NCBI GenBank assembly: GCA_035539135.1
Contig: DATLJD010000009.1
Location: forward strand, 86,480-150,479
Source: JABFWF01 sp035539135
GTDB lineage: Bacteria; Pseudomonadota; Gammaproteobacteria; Xanthomonadales; Xanthomonadaceae
DNA length: 64,000 nucleotides
Direction of reading: 5' to 3'
The translations under genes were made by a program, and so were the position numbers. The notes below the pieces were generated by a model that ran no database searches, had not been told where the DNA came from, and was given only the letters and a program-made list of their open reading frames with translations. Positions 32,176-44,157 of this stretch are shown one piece after another; position 1 is the first letter of the stretch, and the number at the start of each line of letters is the position of its first letter.

Positions 32176-32970
32176 CTACACCGCCACCGGCGCCTTGATC
32201 GCGGGCAGCGGGTCGTAGCCCTCGATCGCGATGTCGTCGTAGGCGAAGGCGAACAGGTCGCGCACGTCCGGATTGAGCCGCAGCCGCGGCAGCGGGCGCG
32301 GCGCGCGCGCCAGCTGCTCGCGCGCCTGGTCGAAGTGGTTGGCGTACAGGTGCGCGTCGCCGAGCGTGTGCACGAAGTCGCCGACGCCGAGACCGGCCAC
32401 CTGCGCCACCATGTGGGTCAGCAACGCGTAGCTGGCGATGTTGAACGGCACCCCGAGGAAGATGTCGCCGCTGCGCTGGTACAGCTGGCAGCTGAGCTTG
32501 CCGTCCGCCACGTAGAACTGGAACAGCGTGTGGCAGGGCATCAGCGCCATCTTTGGGAGGTCGGCGACGTTCCACGCGCTGACGATCAGCCGCCGCGAGT
32601 CGGGGTTGCGCCGGATCTCGTCGACCACCCAGCGCAGCTGGTCGATCTCGCGGCCGTCGCTGCCGGTCCAGCGCCGCCACTGCTTGCCGTAGACCGGGCC
32701 GAGCTCGCCGTGTTCGTCGGCCCACTCGTCCCAGATCGTGACCTTGTTCGCGCGCAGGTAGGCGATGTTGGTCTCGCCGCGCAGGAACCACAGCAGTTCG
32801 TGCACGATCGAGCGCAGGTGCAGCTTCTTGGTGGTGACCAGCGGGAAGCCGTCGGCGAGGTCGAAGCGCATCTGCCAGCCGAACACGCTGCGGGTGCCGG
32901 TGCCGGTGCGGTCGGCCTTGTCGGTGCCGTGCTCGAGGACGTGGCCGAGGAGGTCGAGGTACTGCTTCAT
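32176..32970 (-). CDS. thyA: Thymidylate synthase
   Basis: Makes dTMP from dUMP with methylene-tetrahydrofolate; 264 aa, the same length as E. coli ThyA. The catalytic Cys146 is in LMPCHTLFQFYV; RTGTGTRSVFG (phosphate loop, 21-31), PLVTTKKLHLRSIVHELLWFLRGETN, QLYQRSGDIFLGVPFNIASYALLTH and HLYANHFDQ are all intact. It sits 10 bases after lgt and 10 bases before folA, the order lgt-thyA-folA. Confidence 0.98.
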   Translation of the reverse strand: MKQYLDLLGHVLEHGTDKADRTGTGTRSVFGWQMRFDLADGFPLVTTKKLHLRSIVHELLWFLRGETNIAYLRANKVTIWDEWADEHGELGPVYGKQWRRWTGSDGREIDQLRWVVDEIRRNPDSRRLIVSAWNVADLPKMALMPCHTLFQFYVADGKLSCQLYQRSGDIFLGVPFNIASYALLTHMVAQVAGLGVGDFVHTLGDAHLYANHFDQAREQLARAPRPLPRLRLNPDVRDLFAFAYDDIAIEGYDPLPAIKAPVAV

Positions 32971-32980
32971 CCCGGCGTGC

Positions 32981-33865
32981 TCACTCCGCAGAGGCCGTGG
33001 CGGGCCGGGGCAGCAGGGTCGGCGCGTTGCGCGAGCGCCACAGCCAGAACAGGCCGAGCAGGATCAGCGGCAGGCTCAGCAGCTGGCCCATCGTGAGCCA
33101 GCCGAAGGCGAGGTATTCCAGCTGCGCGTCCGGCACCCGCACGAATTCCACCAGGAAGCGGAACACGCCGTACAGCAGCGCGAACACGCCCGCCACCGCG
33201 TAACGCGGGCGCGGCCTGGCCGAGAACCACCACAGCACGACGAACAGCAGCAGGCCTTCCAGCAGCGCCTGGTACAGTTGCGACGGGTGCCGCGCGAAGG
33301 CGTCCAGCGCGCCGGCCTCGAACTGCGCGCGCAGCGTCGCCGCGTCCATCGCCGCGTACGGCATCGGCAGCGAGGCCGGGAACACCACGCCCCAGTCGGC
33401 GTGGGTCAGCTTGCCCCACAGCTCGCCGTTGATGTAGTTGCCGATCCGGCCGAAGCCCAGGCCCGGCGGCACCAGCGGCGCGACGAAGTCGATCGTGTCC
33501 ATCACCGCCAGCCCGCGCCGGCGCGACCACCACCACACCGCCACGCAGACGCCCAGCAGGCCGCCGTGGAAGCTCATGCCGCCCTGCCAGATCTTGAACA
33601 CCTGCAGCGGGTCCGCGAGGTAGGCCGAAAGATCGTAGAACAGGATGTAGCCGATCCGGCCGCCGAGCACCACGCCCAGCATCGCGTAGAACATCAGGTC
33701 GCCGTAGCCGTGCTCGTCCACGCCCGGCAGGCGGCCGGCGCGCACGCGGCGGCGGCCCAGCCACCAGGCGACGCCGAAGCCGAGCAGGTACATCAGGCCG
33801 TACCAGTGGATCTGCAGCGGGCCGAGCGTGAGCGCGATGGGGTCGATCTGGTCCAGGTGGATCAT
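32981..33865 (-). CDS. lgt: Prolipoprotein diacylglyceryl transferase
   Basis: Inner-membrane enzyme that adds diacylglycerol from phosphatidylglycerol to the lipobox Cys of prolipoproteins; 294 aa, seven predicted helices. Signature PPGLGFGRIGNYINGELWGKLT (about 138-158) holds the essential Arg, Asn and Glu; LQIHWYGLMYLLGFG at the N-terminus and HPSQLYQALLEGLLLF near 198 are also typical. ATG 33865 begins MIHLDQIDPIALTLGPLQIHWYGL. It is needed for lipoproteins such as LemA and the DsbC-like protein encoded nearby. Confidence 0.97.
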   Translation of the reverse strand: MIHLDQIDPIALTLGPLQIHWYGLMYLLGFGVAWWLGRRRVRAGRLPGVDEHGYGDLMFYAMLGVVLGGRIGYILFYDLSAYLADPLQVFKIWQGGMSFHGGLLGVCVAVWWWSRRRGLAVMDTIDFVAPLVPPGLGFGRIGNYINGELWGKLTHADWGVVFPASLPMPYAAMDAATLRAQFEAGALDAFARHPSQLYQALLEGLLLFVVLWWFSARPRPRYAVAGVFALLYGVFRFLVEFVRVPDAQLEYLAFGWLTMGQLLSLPLILLGLFWLWRSRNAPTLLPRPATASAE

Positions 33866-33897
33866 GCGGCGGGGCGGCCTCGCGGTGCGTTGCGGCT

Positions 33898-33903
33898 ATT
33901 GTG
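33898..33903 (-). promoter_or_regulatory. Possible -10 element for lgt-thyA-folA
   Basis: CACAAT on the minus strand, about 32 bases before the lgt start. No clear -35. The rest of the 256-base gap 33866-34121 shows no gene or strong repeat. Confidence 0.25.
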
Positions 33904-34121
33904 CATGAGTCGCGCGCGGGCCTCGGCCTGGCCGGGAACCGCACCGCCCGGTCCGCGCCGGATGCGATCCCGCATCGGGAAAGCATGCGCCCAGGATGCA
34001 TGGATTGCCTGGGCGAGGGGCCTCATCAACCGGGCGGGTATCGGGAGCGAATGGAGGAGGTCCCTTGCCCCGCCGCGCCGGAAGACGTTCCGCGCTCACC
34101 ATGGACGCGCATCGCGGCGGC

Positions 34122-34610
34122 TCACAGGATCCGCGGCCGGTTCGGCAGCTCGTCCTGGTCGCGATCGCCGGGGCGCAGCGGGAAGTGTGCGGCGAGCAGC
34201 TCCGAAATCGCGGCCACCGCCTCGGTCACCGCGGCCTCGGCCTCGCCTGCGCGCAGGCGTTCCTCCATCCGCGCGCAGATCGCGCGCCATTGCGCGTCAT
34301 CGACCAGGGCGCGCAGGCCGCGGTCAGCGACGATCTCGATGCGGTGGTCGGCGAGCAGCAGGTACAGCAGCACGCCGTTGTTGGCCGCGGTGTCCCACAC
34401 CCGCAGGCGGGCGAAGGCGTCCTCGGCGGCCTGGCGCGGGCCGACCCCGGCCAGCACCGCGCGCCAGTGCAGCGCCGGCTCGACCGCGAAGCAGACCTCG
34501 CCGCGATGGCGGGCTTCGCCGGCGGCGATCGCGTCGGTGATCCGCTGCATCGCCTCGGCCGGGAACAGCCGCTGCGCGGAGGGTGCGAACAGGTGGCGCA
34601 ACAGGCGCAT
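34122..34610 (-). CDS. TPM-domain protein (soluble form)
   Basis: Protein of 162 aa with a single TPM domain (about 15-150): LFPAEAMQRITDAIAAGEARHRGEVCFAVEPAL, then AFARLRVWDTAANNGVLLYLLLADHRIEIVADRGL, the block most typical of this family. No signal peptide or membrane helix is evident, so it is likely cytosolic, unlike its larger neighbour. TPM proteins are linked to photosystem II repair in plants; bacterial roles are unclear. It is the third gene of lemA - secreted TPM - TPM, 10 bases after the previous stop. Confidence 0.85.
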   Translation of the reverse strand: MRLLRHLFAPSAQRLFPAEAMQRITDAIAAGEARHRGEVCFAVEPALHWRAVLAGVGPRQAAEDAFARLRVWDTAANNGVLLYLLLADHRIEIVADRGLRALVDDAQWRAICARMEERLRAGEAEAAVTEAVAAISELLAAHFPLRPGDRDQDELPNRPRIL

Positions 34611-34619
34611 GCGCGTCTC

Positions 34620-35531
34620 CTACCAGCTGCCGGAGGCGCCGCCGCCCCCGCTCATGCCGCCGCCGCCCGACCAGCCGCCGCCGCCGAAGCCGCCTCCTCC
34701 GCCCCAGCCACCGCCGCCGAAGCCGCCGCCACCGATCCACGGCCCGCCGCCCCAGCGCCCGCCGCCGGCGGCGCGCATGCGCCCGGGCGCGGCGAGTCCG
34801 GTGAACAGGCCGATCAGGGCGCCGATGCCGCCGACCAGCAGCAGCGAGGACAGCAGCCAGGCGGCGAAGCCCGCCGCGCCGGCACCGAACAGCGCGCGCA
34901 GCGGACGCGGCAGCCGGCCGAAGATGCCGCGCGCGACCTGCGCGACCATGAGCGCGACGAACAGCGCGAACAGCCATGGCACGCCGCCACCGCCGTCGCG
35001 CGCGCGGTTGTCGGCGATCGGCGCCGGCAACGGCTCGCCGTCGATCAGCTTGACCAGCACCGCGGTGGCATCGGCGATGCCGCCGGCGTAGTCGCCGGCG
35101 CGGAACTTCGGCGCCATGTATTCCTGGATGATGCGGTTGGCGATCGCGTCCGGGATCGCACCCTCCAGGCCGTAGCCCGGCTGGATGCGCACCCGGCGAT
35201 CATCCTTGGCGACCACCAGCAGCACGCCGTCGTCGATGCCCTTGCGTCCGAGCTTCACCTGGTCGAACACGCGCTGCGTGTACTGCGCGATGTCCTCGGG
35301 CTGCGTGGTCGGCACGATAAGCACCTGCAGCTGGCTGCCCTTGCGCTGCTGCAGCGCGAGCGCCTGCTGCGCGAGCTGCTGCTTCTCCGCGGCGGTGAGG
35401 GTCCCGGTGGTGTCGACCACCGGCGCATCGAGTGGCGGAATCGGCGCCAGCTGCTGGGCCAGGCCGGCCGCGCTCGCCAGCAGCAGCCCGAGCAGCGCGA
35501 GCGCGCGCAGCGAGCGGGTGATCCGCGGCAT
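34620..35531 (-). CDS. TPM-domain membrane protein with Gly-rich tail (YgcG-like)
   Basis: Protein of 303 aa: signal peptide (residues 1-25, ending GLAQQ), periplasmic TPM domain (about 30-165) with VVDTTGTLTAAEKQQLAQQA, GIDDGVLLVVAKDDRRVRIQPGYGLEGAIPDAIANRII, two transmembrane helices (about 185-200 and 220-245) and a C-terminal tail of about 50 residues that is almost all Gly, Trp and Ser (FGGGGWGGGGGF pattern). This architecture is common downstream of lemA. Function is not established; membrane integrity or stress roles have been suggested for lemA neighbours. Confidence 0.88.
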   Translation of the reverse strand: MPRITRSLRALALLGLLLASAAGLAQQLAPIPPLDAPVVDTTGTLTAAEKQQLAQQALALQQRKGSQLQVLIVPTTQPEDIAQYTQRVFDQVKLGRKGIDDGVLLVVAKDDRRVRIQPGYGLEGAIPDAIANRIIQEYMAPKFRAGDYAGGIADATAVLVKLIDGEPLPAPIADNRARDGGGGVPWLFALFVALMVAQVARGIFGRLPRPLRALFGAGAAGFAAWLLSSLLLVGGIGALIGLFTGLAAPGRMRAAGGGRWGGGPWIGGGGFGGGGWGGGGGFGGGGWSGGGGMSGGGGASGSW

Positions 35532-35544
35532 CGGCGCGGCGGGC

Positions 35545-36192
35545 TCAGCCGCCCGACGGCGCGGGCTGCGGCTGCGGGGCCGGCTGCTGCGTCTGCGCCG
35601 GCGGCGCGCCGAAGTCCACGGTCGGCGCCTGCTGGATCTGCTGCTCGTTCTCGACCGTGAAGTTCGGCTTGGTCTGGTAGCCGAAGAGCTTCGCGGTCAT
35701 CACCGCCGGGAACTGGCGGATGTAGGTGTTGTAGTCCTGCACCGCCTGGATGTAGCGGCCGCGGGCGACGGTGATCCGGTTCTCGGTGCCTTCCAGCTGC
35801 GCCTGCAGGTCCTGGAACGAGCGGTCGGCCTTCAGGTTCGGGTAGTTCTCGCTGACCACCAGCAGCCGGCTCAGCGCGCTCGACAGCTCGCCCTGCGCCT
35901 GCTGGAACGCCGCCAGCGACTGCGCGTCGTCGGCACGCACGTTGATCTGGCCGACCCTGGCGCGCGCGTTGGTGACCTCGGTGAGCACGCGTTGCTCGTG
36001 GCTCGCGTAGCCCTTCACCGTGTTGACGAGGTTCGGCACCAGGTCGGCCCGCCGCTTGTACTGGTTGATGACCTCGGACCAGGCGGCCTTGACCGTCTCG
36101 TCCTTCTGCTGGATCTGGTTGTAGCCGCAGCCGGACAGCAGCGCGGCGAGCACGACGAGCAGGACGAGGCGCGCGGACGGGACGGCACGCAT
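35545..36192 (-). CDS. lemA: LemA family lipoprotein
   Basis: Protein of 215 aa. A lipoprotein signal peptide with lipobox LLSGC (Cys22) precedes the helical LemA domain: YNQIQQKDETVKAAWSEVINQYKRRADLVPNLVNTVKGYASHEQRVLTEVTNARA, then LSRLLVVSENYPNLKADRSFQDLQAQLEGTENRI and YNTYIRQFP. The end is a Gln/Pro-rich tail. ATG 36192 is chosen because the signal peptide starts there; the upstream in-frame extension is not signal-like. The role is unknown. It heads a three-gene run with two TPM-domain genes. Confidence 0.93.
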   Translation of the reverse strand: MRAVPSARLVLLVVLAALLSGCGYNQIQQKDETVKAAWSEVINQYKRRADLVPNLVNTVKGYASHEQRVLTEVTNARARVGQINVRADDAQSLAAFQQAQGELSSALSRLLVVSENYPNLKADRSFQDLQAQLEGTENRITVARGRYIQAVQDYNTYIRQFPAVMTAKLFGYQTKPNFTVENEQQIQQAPTVDFGAPPAQTQQPAPQPQPAPSGG

Positions 36193-36266
36193 GGCGGTGG
36201 CTCCGGTGGGCGACGGCGGGATTGCAGCATCGCCCGGACCCGCGTGCAACAGGCGTCAACCCGCGG

Positions 36267-36995
36267 TCAGGCGCCCTCGCCGCGCAGCCGCGCGCGGCGC
36301 TTGGCCCACAGGTTCAGGCACTCCACCGCGGCCGAGAAGCCCATCGGCCCGTACACGTAGGCCTTGGGCACGTGGATCTCGAGGCCTTCCACGACCAGGT
36401 AGGCGCCGATCAGCACGATGAAGGCCAGCGCCAGCATCTTGATGGTCGGGTTGTTGTCGATGAAGCGGCCCAGCGGCTGCGCCGCCAGCAGCATCACCGC
36501 CACCGCCAGCAGGATCGCCGCGACCATCACCGGCACGTACTGGTCGGCCATGCCGACCGCCGCGATCACCGAATCCAGCGAGAACACGATGTCGATCACC
36601 GCGATCTGGGCGATAACCGCCATGAACGAACTCGCCGGCTTGGTGTGCACGTCCTCGGACTCCGGCTCGCCGGCGACCTGGTCGCGGATCTCCATCACGC
36701 CCTTGAACACCAGGAAGATGCCGCCGAGCAGCAGCACCAGGTCGCGCACCGACAGGCCGCGCCCGAAGACCGTGAACAGGTCGGTCTTCATGTGCGCGAG
36801 GTAGGCCAGGGTCAGCAGCAGGGCGACGCGGGTGATGCAGGCCGCCGCGATGCCGAACTTGCGCGCGCGCTCGCGGGTGGCCGCGGGCAGCTTGCTCACC
36901 GCGATCGAGATGAACACCAGGTTGTCGATGCCGAGCACGATCTCAATCGAGCTCAGGGTGACCAGCAGGATCCAGGTCTGCGGGTCGGCCAGCAT
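36267..36995 (-). CDS. TerC-family integral membrane protein
   Basis: Inner-membrane protein of 242 aa with seven or eight helices. Signature acidic sites: ETW-like IEIVLGIDNLVFISI near the N-terminus and VIDIVFSLDSVIAAVG near 125-140, the two Asp-bearing helices conserved in TerC/YgdQ/YkoY proteins, which are linked to metal (Mn2+) export or metal loading of secreted proteins and, in a subset, to tellurite resistance. No tellurite-resistance gene is nearby. ATG 36995 is chosen; an in-frame TTG at 37007 is an alternative. It follows dgkA by a short gap. I see no riboswitch upstream. Confidence 0.9.
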   Translation of the reverse strand: MLADPQTWILLVTLSSIEIVLGIDNLVFISIAVSKLPAATRERARKFGIAAACITRVALLLTLAYLAHMKTDLFTVFGRGLSVRDLVLLLGGIFLVFKGVMEIRDQVAGEPESEDVHTKPASSFMAVIAQIAVIDIVFSLDSVIAAVGMADQYVPVMVAAILLAVAVMLLAAQPLGRFIDNNPTIKMLALAFIVLIGAYLVVEGLEIHVPKAYVYGPMGFSAAVECLNLWAKRRARLRGEGA

Positions 36996-37032
36996 GGAAA
37001 GACTCAAGACCGGGAACTCCGAAAAGCGGGCG

Positions 37033-37413
37033 TCAGAAGTAGCGCGGGCCGAGGATCAGGCCCCAGGTCAGCACCACGTTGGCCATCAGCACGAACACCG
37101 CGGCCGAGCCCATGTCCTTGGCGCGGCCGGCGAGCTCGTGGTGCTCGCCGCCGTAGCGCTCGATCACCGCCTCGATCGCCGAGTTGAGCAGTTCCGCGCC
37201 GAGCACGAGCAGGCAGCTGCCGACCAGCAGCACCTTCTCGATCGCGCCCTGGCCGAGGTAGAGCGCGGTCGGGCCGAGGATCGCGAACAGGTAGACCTCG
37301 AGCCGGAACGAGGATTCGTGCAGCCAGGCCGCGCGCAGGCCCTGCAGCGACCACTTGGTCGCCAGCCAGATCCGCCCGGGCCGGCGCGGCAGGTGTCCGA
37401 TCTCGTCCGCCAT
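37033..37413 (-). CDS. dgkA: Diacylglycerol kinase
   Basis: Small membrane enzyme of 126 aa that recycles diacylglycerol to phosphatidic acid with ATP. Three transmembrane helices; signatures RLEVYLFAILGP and the catalytic LLVLGAELLNSAIEAVIERYGGEHHELAGRAKDMGSAAVF (about 70-108), with the Glu residues of AELLNSAIE and the KDMGSAAV block all present. ATG 37413 begins MADEIGHLPRRPGRIWLATKWSLQGLRAAW. It is divergent from the POT transporter and precedes terC. Confidence 0.96.
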   Translation of the reverse strand: MADEIGHLPRRPGRIWLATKWSLQGLRAAWLHESSFRLEVYLFAILGPTALYLGQGAIEKVLLVGSCLLVLGAELLNSAIEAVIERYGGEHHELAGRAKDMGSAAVFVLMANVVLTWGLILGPRYF

Positions 37414-37601
37414 CAGGGCACCCGCGGGCTGGCGGGACGCCGGCCGGCCGGGGCCAGCGCCGGGAACGGCGGGAAAACGATGGACATGGCGCGGCGATGG
37501 CGGAGGGCAGGCGCGGGTGCGCGATCCCCCGATTCTGCCACAAGCCGGCAAGCCGCCGCCGGACCCGCGTCATGACATCGGGCGCCGGCTGCGGCACCAT
37601 C

Positions 37602-37631
37602 GGCCGGTTCGGATCGCGAACCCAACCGGCC
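37602..37631. other. Inverted repeat just before the POT transporter start
   Basis: GGCCGGTT (37602-37609) and AACCGGCC (37624-37631), 14 bases apart, end six bases before the ATG at 37638. It could be a 5' leader hairpin hiding the ribosome site or a dyad operator. The 224-base gap 37414-37637 shows no other clear feature. Confidence 0.4.
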
Positions 37632-37637
37632 CACCGC

Positions 37638-39149
37638 ATGAACGCAACCGCACGCCCCAGCCAGACCCGCGCCTTCAGCACGGTGTTCCTGATCGAGATG
37701 TGGGAGCGCTTCGGCTACTACGGCATGCAGGCGCTGATCGTGTACTACATGGTCCAGCGCCTGGGCTTCCCGGACGAGCGCGCGGCCCTGGTGTGGGGCG
37801 CGGCCGCGGCGCTGATCTACGTGTCGCCGGCGATCGGCGGCTGGATCGGCGACCGCATCCTAGGCACCCGCCGCACCATGCTGCTCGGCGCCGTGGTGCT
37901 GGCGCTGGGCTACGCGCTGATGGTGGTGCCCGGGCAGAGCGTCTGGTTCCTGTTCTGCGCGCTGGGCGTGATCGTGGTCGGCAACGGCCTGTTCAAGGCC
38001 AACGCCGGCAACCTGGTGCGCAAGATCTACGAAGGCGACGACTCGCGGATCGACAGCGCGTTCACCATCTACTACATGGCGGTCAACCTCGGCGCGATGA
38101 TCTCGCAACTGCTGACCCCGTGGCTGAAGGATTACTTCAACGCCCACTACGGCAACGGCTGGGGCTGGCACATCGCGTTCGCGGTGTGCGCGGTCGGCCT
38201 GGTGCTCGGGCTGCTCAACTACGCGGTCATGCGCCTGGCATTGGCGCACGTCGGCTCCGAGCCGGACGAGCGCCCGGTCGCCTGGAGCAAGCTCGCGCTG
38301 GTGCTGGCCGGCGGCGTGGCGACGGTGTTCGTCTCGGCCTACATCCTGCAGCACGAGGCGGTGGCGCGCGCGTTCGTGTGGATCGCCGGCGCGGTGGTGC
38401 TGGGCATCTTCGCCTACCTGATCGCGATCGGCCGCCGCGAGGACCGCGCCGGGCTGATCGCGGCGCTGGTGCTGACCGTGCAGACGGTCTTCTACTTCAT
38501 CTTCTACCAGCAGATGTCGACCTCGCTGAACCTGTTCGCGCTGCGCAACGTGGACCCGGCGTTCCACGTGTTCGGCGTGCACCTGTGGGACTGGTCGCCG
38601 GCGCAGTTCCAGGCCTTCAACCCGATCTGGATCTTCATCCTCAGCCCGGTGCTGGCCTGGGTCTACACCGCGGCCGGCAAGCGCGGCAGGGACCTGTCGA
38701 TCGCCGCCAAGTTCGCGCTCGGCTTCGCGATCGTCGCGCTCGGCTTCTTCATCTACGGCGCGGCGGAGCACGTCGCCGACGCGACCGGCCGGGTGTCGTC
38801 ATGGCTGATGGTGTGGGGCTACGGCGCGATCTCGCTGGGCGAGCTGCTGGTCAGCGGCCTCGGCCTGGCCATGGTCGCGCGCTACGTGCCGGCCAGCATG
38901 GGCGGCTTCATGATGGGCGCCTACTTCGTCGCCTCGGGCGTGTCGCAGTACCTCGGCGGCGTGGTCGCGTCCTACGCCAGCGTGCCCAGCGACATCACCG
39001 ACAACCCGATCGCCAGCCTGCCGATCTACACCAGCCTGTTCAACAAGCTCGGCATGGCCGCGCTGGTGTGCACGGCGATCGCGTTCGCGGTGCTGCCACT
39101 GATGAAGCGGCTGTCGGCGGCGCACCACCAGAGCCGCGCCGGCGCCTGA
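37638..39149 (+). CDS. Proton-coupled oligopeptide transporter (POT/PTR family)
   Basis: Inner-membrane symporter of 503 aa importing di- and tripeptides with H+; about 12-14 helices. The ExxERF proton-coupling motif is EMWERFGYYG (20-29); the PTR2 signatures GGWIGDRILGTRRTMLLGAVVLALGYAL and GNGLFKANAGNLVRKIYE follow. YYMAVNLGAMIS and FFIFYQQMSTSLNLFA (peptide-site helix) are also present, and SLGELLVSGLGLAMVARYVP corresponds to the C-terminal signature. It is divergent from dgkA. A second POT gene lies at 56.6 kb; the two differ in length and loops and are not a recent duplication. Confidence 0.95.
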   Translation: MNATARPSQTRAFSTVFLIEMWERFGYYGMQALIVYYMVQRLGFPDERAALVWGAAAALIYVSPAIGGWIGDRILGTRRTMLLGAVVLALGYALMVVPGQSVWFLFCALGVIVVGNGLFKANAGNLVRKIYEGDDSRIDSAFTIYYMAVNLGAMISQLLTPWLKDYFNAHYGNGWGWHIAFAVCAVGLVLGLLNYAVMRLALAHVGSEPDERPVAWSKLALVLAGGVATVFVSAYILQHEAVARAFVWIAGAVVLGIFAYLIAIGRREDRAGLIAALVLTVQTVFYFIFYQQMSTSLNLFALRNVDPAFHVFGVHLWDWSPAQFQAFNPIWIFILSPVLAWVYTAAGKRGRDLSIAAKFALGFAIVALGFFIYGAAEHVADATGRVSSWLMVWGYGAISLGELLVSGLGLAMVARYVPASMGGFMMGAYFVASGVSQYLGGVVASYASVPSDITDNPIASLPIYTSLFNKLGMAALVCTAIAFAVLPLMKRLSAAHHQSRAGA

Positions 39150-39163
39150 TGACCCGCGGGACG

Positions 39164-39190
39164 GGTGGGGGCGCCGCCCCTGCCCCCACC
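39164..39190. terminator. Hairpin between convergent POT transporter and purL
   Basis: GGTGGGGGC pairs with GCCCCCACC (9 bp, 9-base loop) in the 43-base gap. It is suited to ending both transcripts; no U-tract. Confidence 0.6.
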
Positions 39191-39192
39191 GC

Positions 39193-43128
<3,936 letters not shown>

Positions 43129-43159
43129 CGTGGGGATACCGTCGGAAACCGGGCCCCCT

Positions 43160-43165
43160 ATTGTA
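43160..43165 (-). promoter_or_regulatory. purL: Possible -10 element of purL
   Basis: TACAAT (five of six consensus) on the minus strand, about 32 bases before the purL GTG. The -35 region falls in the hairpin at 43166-43193 and is not consensus. Confidence 0.4.
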
Positions 43166-43193
43166 GCCGGTCGGAGCCCCTCGCCCGACCGGC
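43166..43193 (-). terminator. Hairpin after the DsbC-like gene, overlapping the purL promoter region
   Basis: GCCGGTCGG (43166-43174) pairs with CCGACCGGC (43185-43193), a 9-bp stem with a 10-base loop, 9 bases after the stop at 43202. No U-run. It could limit read-through into purL. Confidence 0.5.
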
Positions 43194-43201
43194 CCGGCCG
43201 A

Positions 43202-44050
43202 TCAGACCCCGCTGGCGGCCCGGCTGACCGGCGGCTTCTCGCCCTGGGTGGCGAGCCGGTCGAGTTCGGCGCGCAGCTGCGCCGGCGGCACGTAGCCGCC
43301 GAGCTGGGTGCCGTCCTCGGCGAGGATCATCGGGGTGCCGGTCAGGCCCATGCGCTGGCCGAAGGTGTACTGCATCGCGACCGGATTGGTGCACCTGCGC
43401 GCAGGCACCGGCCGGTCGTTCTTGGCGTCGGTGAGCGCGCGCTTGCGGTCCGGCGCGCACCACACCGCCTCCATCTTGCGGAAGTCGTCGCTGCCCAGGC
43501 CCATGCGCGGGAAGGCGACGTACTGCACCGCGATGCCCTGCCTGTTGTACTCGGCGATCTCGCTGTGCAGCTTGCGGCAGTAGCCGCATTCGACGTCGGT
43601 GAAGACGGTGACCGTGTACTTCGGGTTGGCGGGGGCGAACACGATCCGGTCGGACAGCGGCATCGATTTCATCAGCTCGCGGCGCAGGCCCGCCATCGCG
43701 GCCTCGGACAGGTCGCGCTTCGCCGGGATGTCGTACAGCGCGCCCTGCAGCAGGTAGCGGCCGTCGTCGCTGACATACACCACCTGGCCGCCGACGATGA
43801 CCTGCTGGAAGCCCTTGAGCGGGGCGGCCTCGATGCGGTCGATGCGCAGGTCGGCGTTGACCTGGCGGATGGCGTCGCGGGCGCGCGCGGCGGGCGTGCC
43901 GGGGACCACCCTGGGCGCGTCGGCGGCGCCGGCGGCGGCGTCGCGCGCGGCTTCGGCGCCCGGACGGGCGGCGGTCGCCGGGGTGCTGGTCTGCGCGCAA
44001 GCCGCCAGGCTGGCGACGCCGAACAGGGCGAACAGAAGGGGCTTCAGCAT
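43202..44050 (-). CDS. DsbC-like disulphide isomerase with lipoprotein signal
   Basis: Predicted periplasmic thiol:disulphide isomerase of 282 aa. The signal MLKPLLFALFGVASLAAC has lipobox SLAAC with Cys18, implying a lipid anchor, unusual for DsbC, which is normally soluble. An Ala-rich linker (20-55) leads to a DsbC dimerisation-type domain (about 56-125: AIRQVNADLRIDRIEAAPLKGFQQVIVGGQVVYVSDDGRYLLQGALYDI) and a thioredoxin-fold domain with active site CGYC (155-158), the second disulphide Cys pair (WCAPDR and RRCTNP) and cis-Pro TGTPMI. It would need DsbD or similar as reductant. The frame is open upstream without signal-like sequence. Confidence 0.88.
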   Translation of the reverse strand: MLKPLLFALFGVASLAACAQTSTPATAARPGAEAARDAAAGAADAPRVVPGTPAARARDAIRQVNADLRIDRIEAAPLKGFQQVIVGGQVVYVSDDGRYLLQGALYDIPAKRDLSEAAMAGLRRELMKSMPLSDRIVFAPANPKYTVTVFTDVECGYCRKLHSEIAEYNRQGIAVQYVAFPRMGLGSDDFRKMEAVWCAPDRKRALTDAKNDRPVPARRCTNPVAMQYTFGQRMGLTGTPMILAEDGTQLGGYVPPAQLRAELDRLATQGEKPPVSRAASGV

Positions 44051-44157
44051 GACGGCAATCGGCGTGCGGGGGAGGGAAACGCTTGGACCGGCGCGCAGCG
44101 GCGTTGGTTCGGCGCGCGGCGATTGTCGCATGGCGGGCCGTGCCGCCCGCCGCCCGT

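Noticed and set aside
36995..37032. yybP-ykoY (manganese) riboswitch before terC
   Set aside because: Only 37 bases separate terC from dgkA, too short for the riboswitch, and no matching structure is seen.
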